This document shows positions 25,199-34,300 of a stretch of DNA of 42,826 nt, one piece after another (the first letter of the stretch is position 1; each line of letters opens with the position of its first letter). Origin of the DNA: a virus. The notes under the pieces are model-generated. The model was given only the letters and a program-made list of their open reading frames with translations. It did no database searches and had not been told where the DNA came from. The translations under genes were made by a program, and so were the position numbers. Location of the stretch: positions 1 to 42,826 of the IMG/VR virus record IMGVR_UViG_3300038428_000826, one strand, 5' to 3'.

Positions 25199-26050
25199 CT
25201 ATTTTGCCAGCCAATCAGCGGCAAGATACTCGAGTACCTGCCAACGGTTCTTATCCGTAATATCCTTCCGATCTTTGAACTTCTTGACAACATCGACCAG
25301 CATGGCACCAACCTCGGCGGGTACCTTTGGGCCGAAGATATCAGCCAGGTAATGCCAGTTATCGACCGGCTCCGAATCGCCGTTAACCAGGTCAATCATT
25401 TTGCAGACGATAGGCGTTGTTGCCTTGATATTGTACGACTTGCCGATGGTCTTCAGCGCTTGCCGGAATTTTTCCTCGAGCGCTGCATCTACTACAGCCA
25501 CCTGATCAATGGCCGGCGGGATGGTCCGAGCCAGATACTCCCACTTTTCGTAATATGACGGCACGAACATGAGATAAACCGCCCTCGGTTCCAGATCGGC
25601 CGTTACTTCGTTGAGCTTTACCTTGTCCAGCTTGGCCATGTCAGAATCGAATATAAAGGATTCCTGTATGTCCGCTATGTCCTCCAGCCCGGCGAAGAGT
25701 TCGGCGAGCATGGCAGGGTCGTCCTTGCCTGAAATGGCGTTGTGGGCCAGTTGCTTGGCCTTGATCTGCGACTTGGTCAGGCCGGTCGTATCAACGATGG
25801 CCCAGACGGTAACGACACCGGCAGCTCGAGCAGCCCTAACCCTGTGGTGACCGGAGACGATCTCGATGCCTTTGTCGGTCAGGGCGCAGAAAGGGAAGGA
25901 CTCGAGCCTGGCGTCCCGCGCTATGGTTTCCTTGAGCCGGTCGAACATCGGCCGCGGCATAGCACGGGCATTGACCGTCTGCTCTTTCAGCTCCTCCACG
26001 TTGATCTGCCAGAGTTCCAATCCTTTCTCTAGCTGTATTTTTTCAGCCAT
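25199..26050 (-). CDS. ParB-fold (ParB/Srx) protein partnered with modification enzyme
   Basis: This encodes 283 aa. The N-terminal ParB/sulfiredoxin-fold motif IVSGHHRVRAARAAG (~65-79) is intact, but the full ParB CTPase and HTH pattern seen in the 35647-36498 protein is not evident. Phages often pair this fold with DNA modification enzymes. It overlaps the methylase-like gene upstream by 22 bp, so the two are co-translated. GAGG about 10 nt upstream serves as SD. I infer a role in DNA modification or anti-restriction. Confidence 0.65.
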   Translation of the reverse strand: MAEKIQLEKGLELWQINVEELKEQTVNARAMPRPMFDRLKETIARDARLESFPFCALTDKGIEIVSGHHRVRAARAAGVVTVWAIVDTTGLTKSQIKAKQLAHNAISGKDDPAMLAELFAGLEDIADIQESFIFDSDMAKLDKVKLNEVTADLEPRAVYLMFVPSYYEKWEYLARTIPPAIDQVAVVDAALEEKFRQALKTIGKSYNIKATTPIVCKMIDLVNGDSEPVDNWHYLADIFGPKVPAEVGAMLVDVVKKFKDRKDITDKNRWQVLEYLAADWLAK

Positions 26051-27378
26051 TCGTCCAGTACCTCTTGATACGTTTGATTCGTTCTGTCTGCCTGGTAGCG
26101 GAGCTTATAAGTGCCGTCCGGCATATCCTTCCGGCCTATCAGTTTATAAATGCCTCTGTTGAGCTTTATTTCGGGGTATGGGCTTAAACAAGTGGTAAGG
26201 ATACCCAGACTGCGAAATTGCAGCGTGTCGATGTGTTTCGACAGGAAAGCGCCGCTTTTAATCAACATCATGAGGAGCCGGTTTAACTTCGGGTGACGAA
26301 TGGACGGGGCGCATATCCCGTAAGTCTCCTCGCTGTACGCGTCAAAGGCGTCTCGGGTGATCTTCTCAATGTTGGAGAAACCCACAACCCCGGCGACGTA
26401 CTCATCAATGACCAGCATGTAGTTGTACTGCGAGCCTGTTACTCCCAGCTTGTGGATAAACAGGTCTCGGTAATATAGCGCCTCGGCGGGCGTGACGGAC
26501 TTAAAACCTACCTGGCTTTTAGCGGTGATCTCATAATTCGATGGCAGGACCGCCAGCTTCTTGCCGATGTCCTGCGGTTTCTTGCCTAACGCGTGAAGTG
26601 TCAGCTCCTCGGGCCTGGTACAGAGGGTGTAATCCCAGCGTGCAGCTCCTTTCTGATCAGCGAAGACCGCATAAGGCTTGTCCTCGGGTCCCAACTCATT
26701 AGCCTTGTACCACACGAAGAGGGCTGGCTTTCCGATGGCCTCGTCCCTTAATATATCGTGATCGGTGTTCGGGATGAACTCCCGATACTCCGGCTCATTC
26801 CAGTGGATTTTGCCGCCAGTGTCGAACATCTTCTCGTAACCCTTCTTGAAACCAGGGGGATTGAGCCAGATCACGGTGCCCGGCTCCTGCAGCGCCTCGG
26901 CTACCTCACCAAATAGGTCGCAACAACGATATGAGAACCCGGCCAGGGACTCGAACTTTTCCAGCCCTTTGCCGATAGCCTCGATGTGGTTGGCCTTCCT
27001 GTCGCGCAAATCCCGTACTATGATGCTCTGGAAATAATGCCGGGATTGGTTTAGCGCAGTGTAGTATTTAATCCAGTAAAGAAGTTCGGCGTAGTCGCCA
27101 TCGAACGGTCCCCCGTTGACCTTAACATCCAGGTCAGATAGTGGGCGCTTCTCAATGTAGAAGGCCAGGACTGTCGAGAAGAGCGAGACATCGCTGGCGT
27201 GGATCTGCTCCGGCTCCCAGCCGGCTTGAAGGGCCGCCATCGCTATGGATAGCTGGCCGCAGCAGGGAATGACCAGCCGCTTGTAATAACGCTTTTCCCG
27301 TAAAATGCGGAACACGGACTGCAAATATGTCCGTGTATTGGTCGATGTGTTGCCGAGGAATATCTTTTCTTCATTCAT
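26029..27378 (-). CDS. methylase-like protein with C-terminal acyltransferase-like domain
   Basis: This encodes 449 aa. The N-terminal half has a degenerate SAM-binding-like motif (IPCCGQLSIAMAAL, 37-50), the HASDVSLFS segment and NPPG (173-176), as in adenine methylase-like phage proteins. The C-terminal half (~290-430: YMLVIDEYVAGVVGF, then APSIRHPKLNRLLMMLI and LNRGIYKLIGR) looks like a GNAT/Mom-type acyltransferase. Such a fusion could add an unusual group to adenine. No SD is visible, and the plus-strand cassette at 27550 cuts it off from upstream genes. Confidence 0.55.
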   Translation of the reverse strand: MNEEKIFLGNTSTNTRTYLQSVFRILREKRYYKRLVIPCCGQLSIAMAALQAGWEPEQIHASDVSLFSTVLAFYIEKRPLSDLDVKVNGGPFDGDYAELLYWIKYYTALNQSRHYFQSIIVRDLRDRKANHIEAIGKGLEKFESLAGFSYRCCDLFGEVAEALQEPGTVIWLNPPGFKKGYEKMFDTGGKIHWNEPEYREFIPNTDHDILRDEAIGKPALFVWYKANELGPEDKPYAVFADQKGAARWDYTLCTRPEELTLHALGKKPQDIGKKLAVLPSNYEITAKSQVGFKSVTPAEALYYRDLFIHKLGVTGSQYNYMLVIDEYVAGVVGFSNIEKITRDAFDAYSEETYGICAPSIRHPKLNRLLMMLIKSGAFLSKHIDTLQFRSLGILTTCLSPYPEIKLNRGIYKLIGRKDMPDGTYKLRYQADRTNQTYQEVLDEWLKKYS

Positions 27379-27454
27379 AGCGATAAAAAAACAGACCCGC
27401 CAAAGGAGCCGAGGAACCGCTAATTGCAGCCGAAGACTCCCTCATGGATATTTA

Positions 27455-27483
27455 TTGATTAACACAAACTAGAGTGATAATAT
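27455..27483 (+). promoter_or_regulatory. promoter of the restriction cassette
   Basis: It has -35 TTGATT (27455-27460), a 17-bp spacer and -10 TAATAT (27478-27483). The start codon is at 27550 with GGAGG 7 nt upstream, giving a leader of about 60 nt. Confidence 0.6.
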
Positions 27484-27549
27484 TTCCGCAATCTTGAGGT
27501 TATGATATTGGTACAATGCAAATATTCAGACGGTCGGGGAGGTAGTTAA

Positions 27550-30500
27550 ATGCCGCAGTATGAATCACTTGACAAACTGGTCTCTCAGAAGGCCGCTGAT
27601 TTCGCGCACCAAATCAAGGCCGCGGCAGCGATGGCTGATAACGAGGAGGAAATCAGGATTGAGGTTGAAAGCCAGCTTGCCTTGATAAAAAGGGACTTGG
27701 GATTTGAATTTAAAGGTAAACATGAATTTACCCTAGCGAGCGGGCGACCTGACTCGGTTTATTCAGGTGTAATCATTGAATACAAGAATCCTAAAAGTCC
27801 CGGCAATCGCATTGGGGAGAGAAGTGACTCACCAGGAAGCAAGAAGGTCGTGGAGCAGATAAAAAAGCGGTTCTACGATATGCGTCATGAACATGGACAG
27901 CCGATGAACTCACTGCTTGGCGTAGGACTTGATGGGAATTACTTCATTTTCGTCCGCTTTCGGGATGAGAAATGGCAGATTCAGGAGCCTGTCGAGATCA
28001 ATCGACACTCGGCTGAAAGATTCCTCTGGGCATTGTTTAACCTGGGCCAGAAGGGTAAGCCATACTCGCCAGAATACCTGGCAGGCGACTTCGGTTCGGA
28101 AGGCGGCTCGACCGTGGCTATTACAGGAATTCACGCGCTCTACGATGCCATTCTGACCACACAGAATCCCAAGGCACAGACATTCTTCAGTCAGTGGAAA
28201 ATACTCTTCGGTGAAGTTTGTGGCTACGATGTAGATAATCCCACTGACAAGCTCAGGAAGCTCGCCGAATTCTACCAAGTGGGCATTATCGACCCAAAAC
28301 CCGCGGAATTGCTCTTTTCTGTCCACACATACTATGCATTGTTCATGAAGCTGCTAGCCGCAGAAATCGTCGCTTTCTTCCACAAGTTATCGACTCCACT
28401 GCAAAAGATGATGCATGCCACCACCAGTGCTAAGTTGAAGCGTGAAATGGAAGACCTTGAGACAGGCAGCATTTTTCGCCTTCTCAACATCACTAACTTT
28501 TTGGAAGGCGATCTTTTCGCCTGGTACACCGGTGTTTGGACCGAGCCGATTGAGCAACTTGTACGTGACATGGTGACACGGCTTGATGCTTACAATCCGG
28601 GCACACTCTCGGAAGATCCTTCTAACAGCCGCGACTTGCTCAAAAAACTCTACCAGCAACTTTTCCCCAAGAGTGTCCGACACGATCTTGGCGAGTATTA
28701 CACACCCGACTGGCTTGCTGAACATGTGCTTAATGAACTCGATTATATCGGTGACCCGGACAAACGCCTGCTCGATCCAGCCTGTGGTTCAGGCACGTTC
28801 CTAGTCATGGCCATCAATCGCATTAGAGAATGGTATGATGAGAACCGCGAAAATTGTCGGTTCGATGAAGGCGAGCTTGGGCACAAAATTCTTTCAAATG
28901 TGATCGGCTTCGATCTTAACCCGCTGGCTGTGATGGCTTCCCGCACTAACTACCTAATCGCCATCCGCGACCTTATCGGTCGAATGGATAAGGTCGAGAT
29001 TCCAGTATACCTTTGCGACTCTATAATGACGCCATCTGAGTACGGTGGCCTGTTTGCCGGAAAACTGGGTATAGCAAAAGAACTAAAGACGGCACCCGCT
29101 ACCTTCATTATTCCTGCTGAGATCGCTTCTAATCGAGAGGATGTGGCGAAATACGCAGAACAATTGGAGTTATGTGTTCGCAATGGCTATTCGGCTGAAG
29201 AGTTCATCCAGCGCTGTTGTGATGAAGGGCTCCCTATCACGGAGCATCAACTTCACTGTGGGTTGTATAATGAACTCGTTAAACTGGATAAAGCGAACAA
29301 GAACGGAGTCTGGGCTCGGATCATCAAGAATGCTTTCGCTCCGATCTTTACTCATCAGGTCGATTACATAGCAGGTAATCCGCCATGGGTAACTTGGTCT
29401 AGTCTCCCGCAAGACTATAGGAAATCCACTACAGCACTCTGGCAAAAATACGACCTCTTCAGGCACAAGGGACTACGTGCTCAGTTGGGAAGTAGTGGTG
29501 ATGATATCTCGATCTTAATGACATATGTGTCAGCGGATAACTTCCTTAAAAATGGGGGGAAGTTAGGATTCGTAATAACGCAGAGTCTGTTTCAAAGTAA
29601 GGGGGGAGGAGAGGGGTTCAGACGTTTCAAGATAAATGACACCGACTATCTGCACCCTCTGTGCGTCCACGACCTTGTAGCTATTAATCCCTTTGAGGGA
29701 GCGACCAACAGAACCGCTGTGTTTATCGCTCAGAAAAATGGAGCTCCTATCTATCCAGTACCATATTTTCGGTGGCATAGTATTGCTGCCAAGTCATTGA
29801 ATCCGCACATGGAATTAAAAGAAGTACTTAACTTATGCACATTGGAACAACTAGCCGCGGAACCCATATCATCAGCTAAAGATTCTTCGTGGCAAGTCAC
29901 AGGTAAAAGCTATGATGGCGCACTTCGAAAGGCGAAGGGAAAAGCCGCTTACAAAGCCCGCAAAGGCATTAGTACATCTGCAAACGGGGTATTCTGGATA
30001 ACAGTACTGAGATCGCTAAATGGGAATAAAGTACTTGTCCAAAATATGTACGATGTTGGTAAGAAGACAATTCCTAGTGTTCAAGCGGCAATTGAGTCTC
30101 CTAATGTTTATCCGCTTCTTAGAGGTCGAGACATTGAACGATGGTGGGCAGAGGCTTCTTGTTACATAGCTATTGCACAGGACCCTACATCACCTAATAA
30201 AGCCATCACAGAAACTCAACTGAGGAGAATTGCGCCTTCTCTCAATGATTATTTCCGTGAATTCAAAGACATCCTAACAGCTAGAAAAGACTATAAGAAG
30301 TTTTTTGAGCCCTCGGGAGCACCGTTTTACTCGCTATATAATTTCGGTCATTACACGATGACTCCGGTAAAGGTATTATGGCGTTATATAGACACTGATT
30401 TTCGTTGCGCCGTAGTCGAACCCATCTTCGACAAAAACCTTGAACGAGTAACGACTATTCTTCCTGACAGCAAACTCGTGTTAATCGATTTGGATAATTC

Positions 30501-30873
30501 TGATGAGGCTTATTTCGTCTGTGCGTTGCTTAATTCATCTCCTGCCCGAATGATCGTCAAGTCATATGTGGTGGGAACGCAAATCTCAACACATATCCTA
30601 GACTCTATAAAGGTACCCCATTACGATCCAAAGAATGATGTGCATAAGCTTCTTGTAAAATACAGCAGAGAAGCACACAAAATAGTCCGCAACCAACGAG
30701 CAAGGTCGAGTATTTTAGATAATAAAGAAATTGATAGAATAGAAGCACAAATTGATATAGAAGCAGCAATAATATGGGATATGAAACGCAGTGAACTTCA
30801 GACAATACAATTAGCTTTGAAAACTGGGGCATCAGGTGCTCAAGATAACAATGATTCTGATGATCCGGAGTAA
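27550..30873 (+). CDS. PD-(D/E)XK nuclease fused to N6-adenine methylase (restriction-type)
   Basis: This encodes 1107 aa. The N-terminal nuclease motif has Asp in RPDSVY (~68) and E-Y-K in VIIEYKNP (77-79). The middle holds an adenine methylase: motif I DPACGSGTF (~407) and motif IV NPPW (~610). The C-terminal ~400 aa resemble a target-recognition domain. This is the layout of type IIG or PglX-like enzymes: site-specific methylation of self DNA plus potential cleavage of foreign DNA. It is followed, 3 nt past the stop, by an SNF2 helicase gene. It appears more AT-rich than the surrounding phage genes. Confidence 0.8.
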   Translation: MPQYESLDKLVSQKAADFAHQIKAAAAMADNEEEIRIEVESQLALIKRDLGFEFKGKHEFTLASGRPDSVYSGVIIEYKNPKSPGNRIGERSDSPGSKKVVEQIKKRFYDMRHEHGQPMNSLLGVGLDGNYFIFVRFRDEKWQIQEPVEINRHSAERFLWALFNLGQKGKPYSPEYLAGDFGSEGGSTVAITGIHALYDAILTTQNPKAQTFFSQWKILFGEVCGYDVDNPTDKLRKLAEFYQVGIIDPKPAELLFSVHTYYALFMKLLAAEIVAFFHKLSTPLQKMMHATTSAKLKREMEDLETGSIFRLLNITNFLEGDLFAWYTGVWTEPIEQLVRDMVTRLDAYNPGTLSEDPSNSRDLLKKLYQQLFPKSVRHDLGEYYTPDWLAEHVLNELDYIGDPDKRLLDPACGSGTFLVMAINRIREWYDENRENCRFDEGELGHKILSNVIGFDLNPLAVMASRTNYLIAIRDLIGRMDKVEIPVYLCDSIMTPSEYGGLFAGKLGIAKELKTAPATFIIPAEIASNREDVAKYAEQLELCVRNGYSAEEFIQRCCDEGLPITEHQLHCGLYNELVKLDKANKNGVWARIIKNAFAPIFTHQVDYIAGNPPWVTWSSLPQDYRKSTTALWQKYDLFRHKGLRAQLGSSGDDISILMTYVSADNFLKNGGKLGFVITQSLFQSKGGGEGFRRFKINDTDYLHPLCVHDLVAINPFEGATNRTAVFIAQKNGAPIYPVPYFRWHSIAAKSLNPHMELKEVLNLCTLEQLAAEPISSAKDSSWQVTGKSYDGALRKAKGKAAYKARKGISTSANGVFWITVLRSLNGNKVLVQNMYDVGKKTIPSVQAAIESPNVYPLLRGRDIERWWAEASCYIAIAQDPTSPNKAITETQLRRIAPSLNDYFREFKDILTARKDYKKFFEPSGAPFYSLYNFGHYTMTPVKVLWRYIDTDFRCAVVEPIFDKNLERVTTILPDSKLVLIDLDNSDEAYFVCALLNSSPARMIVKSYVVGTQISTHILDSIKVPHYDPKNDVHKLLVKYSREAHKIVRNQRARSSILDNKEIDRIEAQIDIEAAIIWDMKRSELQTIQLALKTGASGAQDNNDSDDPE

Positions 30874-30876
30874 GCA

Positions 30877-33800
30877 GTGACATTGGTAGTAGATTATATA
30901 GACAACTTCGATACCAAGGCGATCGACGTCATCCGCGATCTCTCCGCCGATGCGGAGCAGCTTGACATCGCCGTGGCATTCCTATCCTTCCGTGGTTGGA
31001 TGGAGATTAAGCCGTGTCTGATTTCCCTTATTAGTCGCGGCGGTACGCTACGCGTCATTGTCAGACGAGATATCAAACAGACTAGCCCGGAAGCTATCGA
31101 AGAACTCTTCCACTTAGAGAATACCCAGGTTGCCTTCGGTCTATCGGACACCAGTTTCCACCCCAAAGACTACCTATTCCGTTCAAAAGGAGGACAATGT
31201 CTTAACGTCATCACCTCATCAGCCAATGCAACTTATCCTGGTTTGACCCACAATGATGAGGGTGGAGCGATTATCACGCATAGCGACATGCAAAATGATG
31301 AGGCAGGGAAGAAAGCAATAATCATTTTCGACCGGCGCTGGCAAAATGCCACTATCATCAATGACGAAATACTGGCTGAATTTAAAAATGACGCCATGAA
31401 ACTGGAGTTTGGCGAGGGTGACCTGGTACGTAGCACGAACGAACTTTTCAAAAGCTATGGCATAGGACGAATTCAAAAAGCGCGAGGGCCACAAGCGAAA
31501 GTGGAGTTTAATCCGTCTATCTTCATGATGCCACCTTATAGATCTGAAAATAAGATACTACAACTGGCAGAACTTGAAAGAATCGATTCCCCTTTAAAAA
31601 GGGCGTTGAATGGAATTTGGGAAGAACCCGGCCGGTTCGAACTCAAAATGATGGCAGCACGATTCCTGACCGGGAATAAAGGCGGACAGTTATCGAATGC
31701 GAGAACGCAGATTCTACCCCACCAGATTTTTGCTGCGTACAGAGTAGTCTCCAGTCCCCTGCGACGCTTCCTGCTAGCGGATGAAGTTGGATTGGGCAAA
31801 ACAATTGAGGCTGGCATGGTCTGGCAAGCGTTATGGCAAAGAGGCCAAGCTAAACGCACGCTTATCATCACACCTGCAGGATTAACTACCCAATGGCAAG
31901 AAGAAATGCAAGATAAATTCGGTCAATTATTTGAAATATTCGGCCGTGACTTCTGGGCAGTCAATCCAAGGATATGGGATTTAAAGGCCACAGCCATAGC
32001 GTCCATCGATACTTTGAAGCGGGCGGAACATAAGAAGGCATTACTCGAGAATAGAAAATGGGATCTGGTCATTATTGATGAAGCTCATCGTCTGAGCGCC
32101 ATGAGTTACGATTCGGGCAAAACGGACAAAACACAGAATTACAAACTGGCGGAAGAAATCAGACAGAAGAGCTACTGTGACGCGATGCTATTATTGACCG
32201 CCACTCCGCATCAAGGGGAAGAGAACAACAGCCGGTTTAAGAATCTAGTGGGTCTGCTTGAAGATGGTATTGACTTCACTGGGTTAGACGAACCTACACT
32301 ATTCTCGGGGACGGGAAAACGATTCACGGAACTGGTGATTCGTACGCCCAAGAAGGATGTCACGGACGCACAAGGGCGCAAAGTATTCAAAGGCCGCCAG
32401 ACAACCAGGTTGCTCGTAACTCTGTACGAGGATGAATCCAAATTCTATAAGGCGGTAGTTGACTATATTAGAACTGGTTACAAATCCCTTGAGCAGATAG
32501 TCGACCCTTCACATAAACGCGCAGCGGGTTTCTTGCTAACAACTTTCCAAAAGTTAAATTCGAGCTCAACAGCGGCCATTAAATCTGCTTTGAACAAGAG
32601 GATGATGAGACTAAGAGGGGACATTGACGCCCGCACCAATGCAGAGGAGGGCACTCCAGACGAATTCGACGAGAGATACGAGGGGGAACACGAGGAAAGC
32701 GAAGCATTAAAGACGCAACTTGAGATAATGCAATTCGAAGCGGATGCGTTGAAGAAGCTCATAGATATTAACGTCAAGCGAGATCACAAGCTGGATGAGC
32801 TTCTGAAGCTTATAGGAATTATCTACAAAGAGAGCCCCAGAAAAGATAAGGAAAAAATACTAATATTCACGGAATACCGTGAGACGCAACGCTACTTGGT
32901 GGCGGAAATTGAAAAGAAGTACGGCAAAGGATCCGCAGTCGTAATCCATGGCGACATGAAGCTCGAGCGAAAGGAAGAGAATATTCAGGATATCGACGTA
33001 ATATGGATGCCTTTCGCCAAGGATGGTGCGAGTGCGGCTCCCACAACTAAGCGCACCAGCCAGCGTCTATTCAGAGATCACGACAAAGTGAGGTTTCTGG
33101 TTTCCACAGAAGCCGGTGGAGAGGGAATTAATCTACAATTTTGCCATATTTGCATTAATTACGATCTTCCCTGGAATCCCATGCGCCTGGAGCAACGAGT
33201 TGGCCGCGTCTATCGCTTCGGGCAGGAAAAGGTGGTACAGGTATATAACTTTCTAAACAAGGGAACAATCGAGGATTTAGTCCAGTCCTACTTTCAGCAG
33301 AGACTTGAAAGAGCATCTTCGGCAATCGCCAAAGTAACCGGAGAAGATCCGGAGGAAATAATTGGTACCTTGAATGGCCAATTAGAAAGTGAGATAGACC
33401 CATCTAAGATTTATCAACGAGCCATCGTGGAAGGCACCCTAAATAAACAAAGTCAAAACGAAATAAAAGAGGCCGTCGAACGAGCAAAAAGGGCTTACGA
33501 AATAGCTACACAAAGTTTATTTAGAGACGTTTCCAGCTACTCTTTTTCCAATTACCAGCGGGATATCGCCACAGAATTAACCCTGGGAGAGCTACAGCAA
33601 TTCTTCGAAAAATTCCTAACAATGAACAAGCGGCAAGTGCAGCGAAAGGGCGGCTTCCTCGAATTCATAGTGCCTGACGTCCTACGCTCATACGGGTTAC
33701 CGGACAGATACCAAATAGCTACGTTTGATAGAGAATTGGCCATCAAACGCAGTGACTCTGATTTCATGGCTTTGGGGCATCCGTTTATTAATTCCATGCT

Positions 33801-34164
33801 TGAATATGTTGGTTCCTATGATTTTGGCGGTCTCTCCGCCATTAGAGAGATCAAAGCATCGGAAGTTGCAGGGGAATCTGGCTTTCTCTTCATATTTGTG
33901 ATTCGCCATAGGCTAACACGTGAAGATGGTGATGAATACTTGTTTGAGTTTATGCCCGTATTTGTCGATGAAAGCAATAAAGTGGATGAAAAACTGCTAC
34001 CTTTTGCACTTAAATCCGGAGCCGGTTCTGATACTTCTATTAACCCGCCTGATCCGACAGCAGCGTTCAGTACAGCTAAGAAATACGTTGAGCAAAAAGC
34101 GTCAATATGGGACTGGGATGAGAATATTGAATTTGTCGGCATAAGCTGGGTAGTGTTCAAGTAA
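30877..34164 (+). CDS. PLD-domain SNF2 helicase of restriction cassette
   Basis: This encodes 1095 aa from a GTG with GGAG 6 nt upstream. Residues ~1-170 form a phospholipase-D-like domain with H-P-K (95-97) and a SSANAT … N-D-E stretch, i.e. a single HKD-type site. The SNF2 motor has DEVGLGKT (~302), DEAH (~400), LLTATPHQ and RVGRVYRFGQ (~773). It resembles DrmD of class 1 DISARM and related archaeal helicases. It probably translocates on DNA marked as unmodified and works with the upstream nuclease-methylase. No DrmA, DrmB or DrmC is present. Confidence 0.8.
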   Translation: MTLVVDYIDNFDTKAIDVIRDLSADAEQLDIAVAFLSFRGWMEIKPCLISLISRGGTLRVIVRRDIKQTSPEAIEELFHLENTQVAFGLSDTSFHPKDYLFRSKGGQCLNVITSSANATYPGLTHNDEGGAIITHSDMQNDEAGKKAIIIFDRRWQNATIINDEILAEFKNDAMKLEFGEGDLVRSTNELFKSYGIGRIQKARGPQAKVEFNPSIFMMPPYRSENKILQLAELERIDSPLKRALNGIWEEPGRFELKMMAARFLTGNKGGQLSNARTQILPHQIFAAYRVVSSPLRRFLLADEVGLGKTIEAGMVWQALWQRGQAKRTLIITPAGLTTQWQEEMQDKFGQLFEIFGRDFWAVNPRIWDLKATAIASIDTLKRAEHKKALLENRKWDLVIIDEAHRLSAMSYDSGKTDKTQNYKLAEEIRQKSYCDAMLLLTATPHQGEENNSRFKNLVGLLEDGIDFTGLDEPTLFSGTGKRFTELVIRTPKKDVTDAQGRKVFKGRQTTRLLVTLYEDESKFYKAVVDYIRTGYKSLEQIVDPSHKRAAGFLLTTFQKLNSSSTAAIKSALNKRMMRLRGDIDARTNAEEGTPDEFDERYEGEHEESEALKTQLEIMQFEADALKKLIDINVKRDHKLDELLKLIGIIYKESPRKDKEKILIFTEYRETQRYLVAEIEKKYGKGSAVVIHGDMKLERKEENIQDIDVIWMPFAKDGASAAPTTKRTSQRLFRDHDKVRFLVSTEAGGEGINLQFCHICINYDLPWNPMRLEQRVGRVYRFGQEKVVQVYNFLNKGTIEDLVQSYFQQRLERASSAIAKVTGEDPEEIIGTLNGQLESEIDPSKIYQRAIVEGTLNKQSQNEIKEAVERAKRAYEIATQSLFRDVSSYSFSNYQRDIATELTLGELQQFFEKFLTMNKRQVQRKGGFLEFIVPDVLRSYGLPDRYQIATFDRELAIKRSDSDFMALGHPFINSMLEYVGSYDFGGLSAIREIKASEVAGESGFLFIFVIRHRLTREDGDEYLFEFMPVFVDESNKVDEKLLPFALKSGAGSDTSINPPDPTAAFSTAKKYVEQKASIWDWDENIEFVGISWVVFK

Positions 34165-34169
34165 TTAAA

Positions 34170-34207
34170 ACAAATATATCTATTTGTGCGTGATAACCTA
34201 TACGCAC
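34170..34207 (+). terminator. two overlapping hairpins after the helicase gene
   Basis: ACAAATA/TATTTGT (34170-34176 with 34181-34187) overlaps a second hairpin, GTGCGT/ACGCAC (34186-34191 with 34202-34207). There is no good T-run, so this may be a weak or bidirectional transcription end, or a mutually exclusive fold. Confidence 0.4.
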
Positions 34208-34225
34208 CCCAATTGATGAAGCTGT

Positions 34226-34300
34226 TGGACCGGGGGCCGGGATTCGAACCACGGCATCACAGGTTTAGGGCCTGTTGTCCTACCGCTAGACTACCCCCGG
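34226..34300 (-). tRNA. tRNA-like gene, anticodon CUA (amber), atypical
   Basis: This is 75 nt with a 7-bp acceptor (CCGGGGG/CCCCCGG, extendable by two pairs if the discriminator is ignored), a D-arm GTCTAGCGGTAGGAC, anticodon stem ACAGG/CCTGT, loop CCCTAAA, TTCGAAT in the T loop, U73 and an encoded CCA. Anticodon positions 34-36 read CUA, which pairs with UAG. Two anomalies stand out: position 33 is C rather than U, and the T stem either carries a bulged T or two mismatches. It may be a suppressor tRNA or a decaying one. Confidence 0.7.

Noticed and set aside
27550-34164. Complete DISARM or BREX locus
   Set aside because: Only a methylase and a helicase are present; DrmA/B/C, BrxC, PglZ and related genes are missing.
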